From CAZOLI01 sp964580675 (GTDB lineage: Bacteria; Planctomycetota; MHYJ01; CAYXQY01), in contig CAZOLI010000015.1 of NCBI GenBank assembly GCA_964580675.1, forward strand, positions 1-64,000: a stretch of DNA of 64,000 nt. The letters run 5' to 3'. Position 1 is the first letter of the stretch, and each line of letters opens with the position of its first letter. Made by a program: the position numbers and the translations under genes. Positions 59,289-64,000 of this stretch are shown piece after piece. Under the pieces are notes generated by a model. That model was not told where the DNA came from and did not search any database. It saw only the letters and a program-made list of their open reading frames with translations.

Positions 59289-60719
59289 TTACGAGGAGTT
59301 GGGGCGACGGGCGACGAAGAGATATGATAGCCCGGATTGGAGGGACCAGTTTGATTCCATCTTCACGAGAGGGATGAGCCAATCAAAAAGTCGAACCTGT
59401 CGGGGAGACAGCGTACGCTGTCGGAACACTTTGCTGTTTAGTGCCCAACCAATTTTCCCGAGCATGTTGAGTGGTTTAAGAACCTCGATCTCAAACCCGG
59501 CGCTCGACAGCATCTCCCGAAGGTCGTTTTTCTCGTACCGGCGGTGGTAGCCAAACGTTTCGTCAATCGTTCCGTGAATACGGGGATCCGCGGCCACAAT
59601 CCCGATAAACGTTCCTCCTTCGGGAAGCAGTTTGCGTATATTTTCTGCCACGTGCCGATCGTTCTCGTGTTTCTGCAATCCGTTGACGTAAAACACAGAC
59701 TCAGGACGTTGATTTAACGACGAGGCCGAATCGACTTCGGGGTTCCATTCCTGAACGGAAATGTTTTGAATACTTCCTCTCGTCCGGTGCAGTTCCCGGA
59801 GGAAATACGGTTTCCAGTCGGTCAGGGTGACGTGATCTCGATCCATGAGAAACGGTGTGTACTGACCGAATCCGGAACCGATTTCCAGTACGCTATCCTC
59901 AAGATATGGTTCCATCTGGTTGAAAAGCCAGCGGTGGTAACGTCCCGCTCCCTGTGAGAGACGAATAAGGCGCCAGTCCATGGAGTCTCCGCCGAGGTCC
60001 TCCACGAAGAAAAATTTGAGGATCTTGCCGATGGCCCGGAGGCCGTCCTTCCACCCAATTTTCTTCCCTTCTGCCGATGTTCGTCCATGGTACGATATGG
60101 GTACTTCGTATATCCGAATGCGAAGTTTGGCGAGTTTTGCCGTAATCTCGGGTTCGAAACCAAAACGGGAATCCTGCAGCGGAATGCCCTGAATGACCTC
60201 CGTTCGAAACATCTTGTAACAGGTTTCCATGTCCGTCAGGTTCAGGTTCGTGAACATGTTTGATATATAGGTGAGCACCCGGTTGCCCAGGGTGTGCCAG
60301 AATGACAGAACCCGGTGATACTCCGACAGAAACCGACTGCCGTAGACCACGTCCGCATCTCCGCGAAGAAGAGGCTGGAGAAGTTTTGTGTATTCCTCGG
60401 GATTGTATTCGAGATCCGCATCCTGAACGATGGTGTATTTCCCGGTTGCATGTTTGAAACCGGTTCGAAGAGCGGTTCCCTTACCGGAGTTTTCGTTAAG
60501 CCCGTAGAGTCGAACCGGTGGCCCACCGTCGTTGAACCGCCCGGAGCGTATCCAGTCCGTCAGCAACTCCCGCGTTCCGTCCGTTGAGGCGTCGTCCACA
60601 ATAATTACTTCTTTTACGGGTTTTTGATTCCGGACGCGACGCAGAATTTCCCGGATGGTGTACCGTTCGTTATATACCGGCATAACCACGCTTAGTATGT
60701 CCGACGGAACGGATGGCAT
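59289..60719 (-). CDS. GT2 glycosyltransferase fused to a methyltransferase
   Basis: A 476-residue protein. Residues 1 to about 240 are a GT-A (GT2) domain like dolichol-phosphate mannosyltransferase: LSVVMPVYNERYTI, VDDASTDGTRELL, and the metal-binding QDADLEYN (D100, D102). Residues about 255-476 are a class I methyltransferase with SAM loop VLEIGSGFGQY (277-287) and later FIGIVAADPRIHG. The start at 60719 has a GGAG site and matches the GT2 family start. It follows the RmlA-like gene by 16 nt, so both probably serve one glycan path. Confidence 0.87.
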   Translation of the reverse strand: MPSVPSDILSVVMPVYNERYTIREILRRVRNQKPVKEVIIVDDASTDGTRELLTDWIRSGRFNDGGPPVRLYGLNENSGKGTALRTGFKHATGKYTIVQDADLEYNPEEYTKLLQPLLRGDADVVYGSRFLSEYHRVLSFWHTLGNRVLTYISNMFTNLNLTDMETCYKMFRTEVIQGIPLQDSRFGFEPEITAKLAKLRIRIYEVPISYHGRTSAEGKKIGWKDGLRAIGKILKFFFVEDLGGDSMDWRLIRLSQGAGRYHRWLFNQMEPYLEDSVLEIGSGFGQYTPFLMDRDHVTLTDWKPYFLRELHRTRGSIQNISVQEWNPEVDSASSLNQRPESVFYVNGLQKHENDRHVAENIRKLLPEGGTFIGIVAADPRIHGTIDETFGYHRRYEKNDLREMLSSAGFEIEVLKPLNMLGKIGWALNSKVFRQRTLSPRQVRLFDWLIPLVKMESNWSLQSGLSYLFVARRPNSS

Positions 60720-60735
60720 GTTTCGAGTTCTCCGT

Positions 60736-61806
60736 TTATTGGCTGAGTTCAACCTCGCTCTGGTCGCCGAGGACGAATTGATGAGTGCGGGGACGATCCC
60801 CAGAAGCCGTAAGTGAAACATTCCGGCCAAGCAGGCTCCGATCGATTCGTCCCGGAATACCGGAGACGCTGGCTCCGTTCATAAGAATGCTGTGTTCGAT
60901 TTCGGCCCCGTCAATATCGACCCCGTCTCCGATAGAGGTGAACGGACCAATATATGCATCGGAAATGGTGGTTCCGGATCCTATCACTACGGGGCCCCGA
61001 ATAACGGATCCGGACACGGTGGATCCCTCGGGCAGCTGAACACGGCCCGTTATCTCGGATTCCTCACTGACCTGCCCCTCGAGCCGGCGTTCGATCGTTT
61101 CCAGTATGAGCTGGTTGGCCTCGAGCATGTCCGTTGCCGTTCCGGTGTCTTTCCACCATCCGTGTACGGTATATGAATGAACGTCATAATCGTGATCAAG
61201 AAGCCATTGAATGGCGTGGGTAATTTCCAGTTCCCCTCGCCAGGAAGGTTCGAGCTGATCAACAGCCTGGAATACCACTGGATCAAACAGGTACACACCG
61301 ACAAGGGCAAGGTTGCTGTCCGGATCATCTGGTTTTTCGACGAGCTTCTTTACCGATCCGTCTTCGTGCAGGTCGGCGACACCGTACTGGGTTGGATCGG
61401 AGACCGGTGTAAGTAAGATGAGTGCATCCGGTTCCTCACGACGGAACCGTTCAACGAATTCCTGGATCCCCTCACGAAGAATGTTGTCACCGAGGTACAT
61501 CACGAAGGGTTCATCCCCGAGAAAATCTTCGGCAACCTTTACGGCGTGAGCCAGACCAAGAGGTTCCGCCTGGTGAATGTATTCAATATCGATCCCCCAT
61601 CTTGATCCATCACCGACGGTTTTTATGACCTCCTCTTTTGTGTCACCGACGATAATGCCCACGTCGGAGATGCCTGCCTCCACGATGTCCTCTATGCCGT
61701 AAAATAAGGTGGGTTTGTTTGCCACGGGAATCAATTGTTTGGCGCCGGTGAACGTAAGTGGTCTTAGTCTCGTTCCTTCTCCGCCGGCAAGTACCAGGGC
61801 TTTCAT
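60736..61806 (-). CDS. RmlA-like sugar-1-phosphate nucleotidyltransferase (long form)
   Basis: A 356-residue protein. The N-terminal nucleotidyltransferase has LAGGEGTRLRPLT, KQLIPVANKPT, YLGDNIL and LALVGVYLFDP, as in glucose-1-phosphate thymidylyltransferases. A C-terminal left-handed beta helix (about 245-350) has hexapeptide-like repeats (SGSVIRGPVVIGSGTTISDA), the long form common in Archaea and Streptomyces-type enzymes. The ATG at 61806 has GGAG 7 nt upstream; 61812 is too close to that site. Likely product dTDP-glucose or a related UDP/dTDP-sugar. Confidence 0.87.
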   Translation of the reverse strand: MKALVLAGGEGTRLRPLTFTGAKQLIPVANKPTLFYGIEDIVEAGISDVGIIVGDTKEEVIKTVGDGSRWGIDIEYIHQAEPLGLAHAVKVAEDFLGDEPFVMYLGDNILREGIQEFVERFRREEPDALILLTPVSDPTQYGVADLHEDGSVKKLVEKPDDPDSNLALVGVYLFDPVVFQAVDQLEPSWRGELEITHAIQWLLDHDYDVHSYTVHGWWKDTGTATDMLEANQLILETIERRLEGQVSEESEITGRVQLPEGSTVSGSVIRGPVVIGSGTTISDAYIGPFTSIGDGVDIDGAEIEHSILMNGASVSGIPGRIDRSLLGRNVSLTASGDRPRTHQFVLGDQSEVELSQ

Positions 61807-62284
61807 GGGCATTCTCCGCGTTAATTAGGTTTCTCGGATGGTTGCGGGTCGGGCGCTTGTGTATATTCCGGAACCATACGGCGATATTAAAAATCGACGG
61901 AACAACCGGCGGATATTCAGCAAAGCCAGTTGCAGATCCCCCCGATTCAGGTCTCTGTCGCAGCGAAGTTTTCCTAAATTGTGTTGGTTAGGTGTGCGAC
62001 GGTGAAACGTGGGTTGTGTAATTTCGCGTAAAAATTTGTACCGCTTCTTTTTTGGTCCACGATGTGTAATTCCTGCCCTCTGAATGTCTTTGACTCTTGA
62101 TTCCTCGGAATACAGGCAACAAAATAAGCAACAGCTTCCCTGCGTGAAGAAATTCTTCATCGGGCTATCGCCCGGTTTGCATTCGTGGAGGTTTGGGGGA
62201 ACCAGCCATCGAAACGGGACCGGATGTCCTTTCATGACAAACAGTCAGGCAAAAACATTTCGTAAATTTATTATACAGGTAACC
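61807..62284. other. Divergent gene-free region
   Basis: A 478-nt stretch between the divergent RmlA-like and S55 peptidase genes. No gene was supported; the minus-strand open frame at 61825-62235 shows no family features. It holds two neighbouring inverted repeats. Confidence 0.4.
62145..62174. repeat. Two neighbouring inverted repeats
   Basis: TGAAGAAATTCTTCA (62145-62159) has 7-base arms around one base, and CGGGCTATCGCCCG (62161-62174) has 5-base arms around TATC. They sit about 110 nt before the S55 peptidase ATG and could be an operator, though this is unproven. Confidence 0.35.
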
Positions 62285-64000
62285 ATGATGAACCGAAATA
62301 AACTCGGGCTTTTCACAATGGCCGTATTTCTGGTGCTCCTGATATCTGTTCGGCCGGTAACCGCCGGAGATACCGAAACGATGTCCACGGACGATATCGA
62401 ATCGGATATGAAGGGATATGGTCTTACGGTTTTTGAAGGGACCGAAATTGAGAAATTTTCGGTAACGGTCCTTGACGTATTGAAAAATTATTTTCCGTCT
62501 CAGGACGTTATTTTAATTCGGGTGGACCATGAGGAGACGGACCACGCCAACATTATCGGGGGCATGAGCGGGAGTCCGATATACGTTTACGGTGACCAGG
62601 AAAACAAGAAGAACCCGAAGCTGATCGGGGCTCTGGCTTATGGATTTGTCAGTTTTCCGAAGGATCCCGTTGCGGGTGTTACGTCCATTGAAAGCATGAA
62701 GGAGGTAAAGGACCGCCCGCGGGAGACGGGAAGACTCCGACGGAAGAATCGGCCCCGGAAGAAAAATCCCGAAGATCAAAAAAGCAAACTCCGCCGTCTT
62801 ACGACCCCCCTTTCCGTTTCCGGTGTCACAAATCGTACGTTCCGGAAGTATTACGACAAATTTTCTTCGTACGGAATGAAACCGGTTCGTGCGGGATCGG
62901 CGGCCGGGGTTCAGGAGGCGGAGGGAAGTATCGAACCGGGCGCCGCCGTGGGAATTCAATTAATTTCGGGCGATTTGAACACGGCAGCAATCGGTACCGT
63001 CACCTACCGGGAGGATGATCAGGTGCTGGTTTTCGGTCATCCCTTTCTCAGTGCCGGTGAGGTCGAATTCCCGATGACGACGGCCTACGTTCAGGAGGTG
63101 ATGGCAAGCCAGGCCTCGTCCTATAAAATGTCGACACCACTGAAGTCCGTCGGAACCATCACCACCGATCTCCAGGCCGCCGTTGCCGGTACATACGGTG
63201 AAACGCCGGAGATGGTTCCCGTTGACGTCACCGTGAAAAATGCCGTCACGGATTTTTCGAGATCATTTGATTACAATGTGGTGTCGGACAAGTTTTTCAC
63301 GCCACTTCTTCTGGATATGGTGGCTTTTGATTCCATCTCGGCAACCGAATCCACCCAGTTTAGTTCGTTGACAACGGAATACGAAATACGGTTGAAGACC
63401 GAGAATTATGGCACCATTTCGTTGGAGAATGCCGTTTCTGGCATGCCGTTCTCCCTGGTGAGTTCGCCGGCCCAGGCTCTGATGGACAATCCCTTTGACA
63501 CAGAACTGAACATAAAGAATGTAAAGGTGGATGTTTCCATTGAGCATGAAAATAGACAGGCCGTAATCCAGAGGTCCTGGGTTCGCAAAACAAAAGTAAG
63601 TCCCGGAGAGACCGTTACTGTTCACATGAAAATACGGCCATACGGCGAGGATCCGGTCATCAAGAAGTACGACCTCGACCTCCCCGAGAACCTGCCGGAA
63701 GGCACCTATCGAATTAAAATAACACCGGGTGATCTGGCCCCGCAGCCGAAGTACGCCCCGGAAGATATGAAGGAATACGTTGAAGTTTTGCAAAAACAGG
63801 GTCGTAGCGACCGGCTTGCTCTCTCCCTGAAGGTCCCCCGGATCGGCATCACGTCGGGCTCCCGGGAACTGAGTGGTGTCCCTCCCTCCGTCCTGGGTGC
63901 ATTTGTTGGAAACCGTGAAACCGGTATCCTTATACAGGAGCATCATCTCGTAAAACGAGAACCGTTTTCCTGGATTCTTGCCGGAACCGATTCATTGAAG
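62285..64000 (+). CDS. SpoIVB-type (S55) serine peptidase, 3' end beyond window
   Basis: At least 572 residues; no stop codon before the right edge. A signal peptide (MMNRNKLGLFTMAVFLVLLISV) precedes a S55-like region: FEGTEIEKFSVTVLDVLKNY, then GGMSGSPIYV with the likely catalytic Ser97, GAVGIQLISGD, GTVTYREDDQVLVFGHPFL, and SVGTITTDLQAAVAG. SpoIVB cleaves SpoIVFA in sporulating Firmicutes, but S55 homologues without that role occur widely in non-sporulating phyla. An AGGT site precedes the ATG. No SpoIVFA-like gene is visible. The remaining half may be a beta-rich extracytoplasmic domain. Confidence 0.82.
   Translation, partial: MMNRNKLGLFTMAVFLVLLISVRPVTAGDTETMSTDDIESDMKGYGLTVFEGTEIEKFSVTVLDVLKNYFPSQDVILIRVDHEETDHANIIGGMSGSPIYVYGDQENKKNPKLIGALAYGFVSFPKDPVAGVTSIESMKEVKDRPRETGRLRRKNRPRKKNPEDQKSKLRRLTTPLSVSGVTNRTFRKYYDKFSSYGMKPVRAGSAAGVQEAEGSIEPGAAVGIQLISGDLNTAAIGTVTYREDDQVLVFGHPFLSAGEVEFPMTTAYVQEVMASQASSYKMSTPLKSVGTITTDLQAAVAGTYGETPEMVPVDVTVKNAVTDFSRSFDYNVVSDKFFTPLLLDMVAFDSISATESTQFSSLTTEYEIRLKTENYGTISLENAVSGMPFSLVSSPAQALMDNPFDTELNIKNVKVDVSIEHENRQAVIQRSWVRKTKVSPGETVTVHMKIRPYGEDPVIKKYDLDLPENLPEGTYRIKITPGDLAPQPKYAPEDMKEYVEVLQKQGRSDRLALSLKVPRIGITSGSRELSGVPPSVLGAFVGNRETGILIQEHHLVKREPFSWILAGTDSLK

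Noticed and set aside
1..64000. CRISPR arrays, insertion sequences, rRNA genes and prophage genes
   Set aside because: No regularly spaced repeats, transposase, integrase or rRNA segments were seen on either strand.

Overview
The window is a gene-dense stretch of a Gram-negative-type bacterial chromosome. The outer-membrane logic is visible in a lipoprotein secretin, ExbB/ExbD proteins, several lipobox proteins, long secreted TPR and HEAT proteins, and a menaquinone/ubiquinone methyltransferase. No insertion sequence, prophage, CRISPR array or rRNA was found. Many proteins are rich in Asp and Glu, and ClpP, ClpX, a ferredoxin and others end in acidic tails, which hints at a salt-adapted lineage. 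The abundance of TPR/HEAT proteins and fused housekeeping enzymes resembles Planctomycetota or neighbouring candidate phyla, but the phylum cannot be fixed from the sequence alone.

Layout. 0.3-4.4 kb: a UspA-like protein coupled to an ion-transporter-superfamily permease, a secreted metallopeptidase with TPR-like repeats, and a tiny membrane protein. 4.5-11.8 kb: a complete histidine operon in seven genes, hisG, hisC-HAD phosphatase fusion, hisB, hisH, hisF, hisA-hisI-hisE triple fusion, hisD. 11.9-17.6 kb: a membrane-anchored protein with secretin-N-like domains, a lipoprotein-like protein with a GspG-like tail, an M29 aminopeptidase, an O-methyltransferase, an alpha/beta hydrolase and an anchored low-complexity protein. 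17.7-21.7 kb (minus): a biotin operon, bioF, a FabH/BioZ-like ketosynthase, bioD, bioB; bioA is separate at 27.4-28.8 kb. 22.0-27.3 kb: an ABC exporter with a 36-residue partner, two small membrane proteins and an MFS permease.

28.9-37.1 kb (mostly minus): a secreted HEAT-repeat protein containing a receiver-like domain, a COG2403/cDPG-synthetase-like P-loop protein coupled to miaB, tRNA-Glu(CTC), a lipoprotein, malate dehydrogenase and a VOC protein. 37.6-41.9 kb: tig-clpP-clpX and a UbiE/MenG methyltransferase. 42.0-48.5 kb: an operon of two secreted TPR proteins, ExbB and two ExbD proteins, with a clear promoter at one end and a strong terminator at the other. This is the best candidate for an undescribed envelope machine. 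48.5-64 kb: a GT39-like glycosyltransferase, a HAD hydrolase, a TPR/secretin lipoprotein, a DegT-type aminotransferase, der, an NfeD-like membrane protease, a 2Fe-2S ferredoxin, a GT2-methyltransferase fusion, an RmlA-like nucleotidyltransferase, and a SpoIVB-type S55 peptidase that runs off the end.

Pathways. Histidine synthesis appears complete, because the HAD domain can supply the otherwise absent histidinol-phosphatase. Biotin ring assembly (BioF, BioA, BioD, BioB) is complete, and the operon-encoded KAS III is a candidate source of the pimeloyl chain in place of BioC/BioH. Several sigma-70-like promoters (TTGACC-N17-GATACT, TTGACC-N17-TACACT, TTGCAA-N16-TATAAT) agree well enough to suggest an ordinary housekeeping promoter type.
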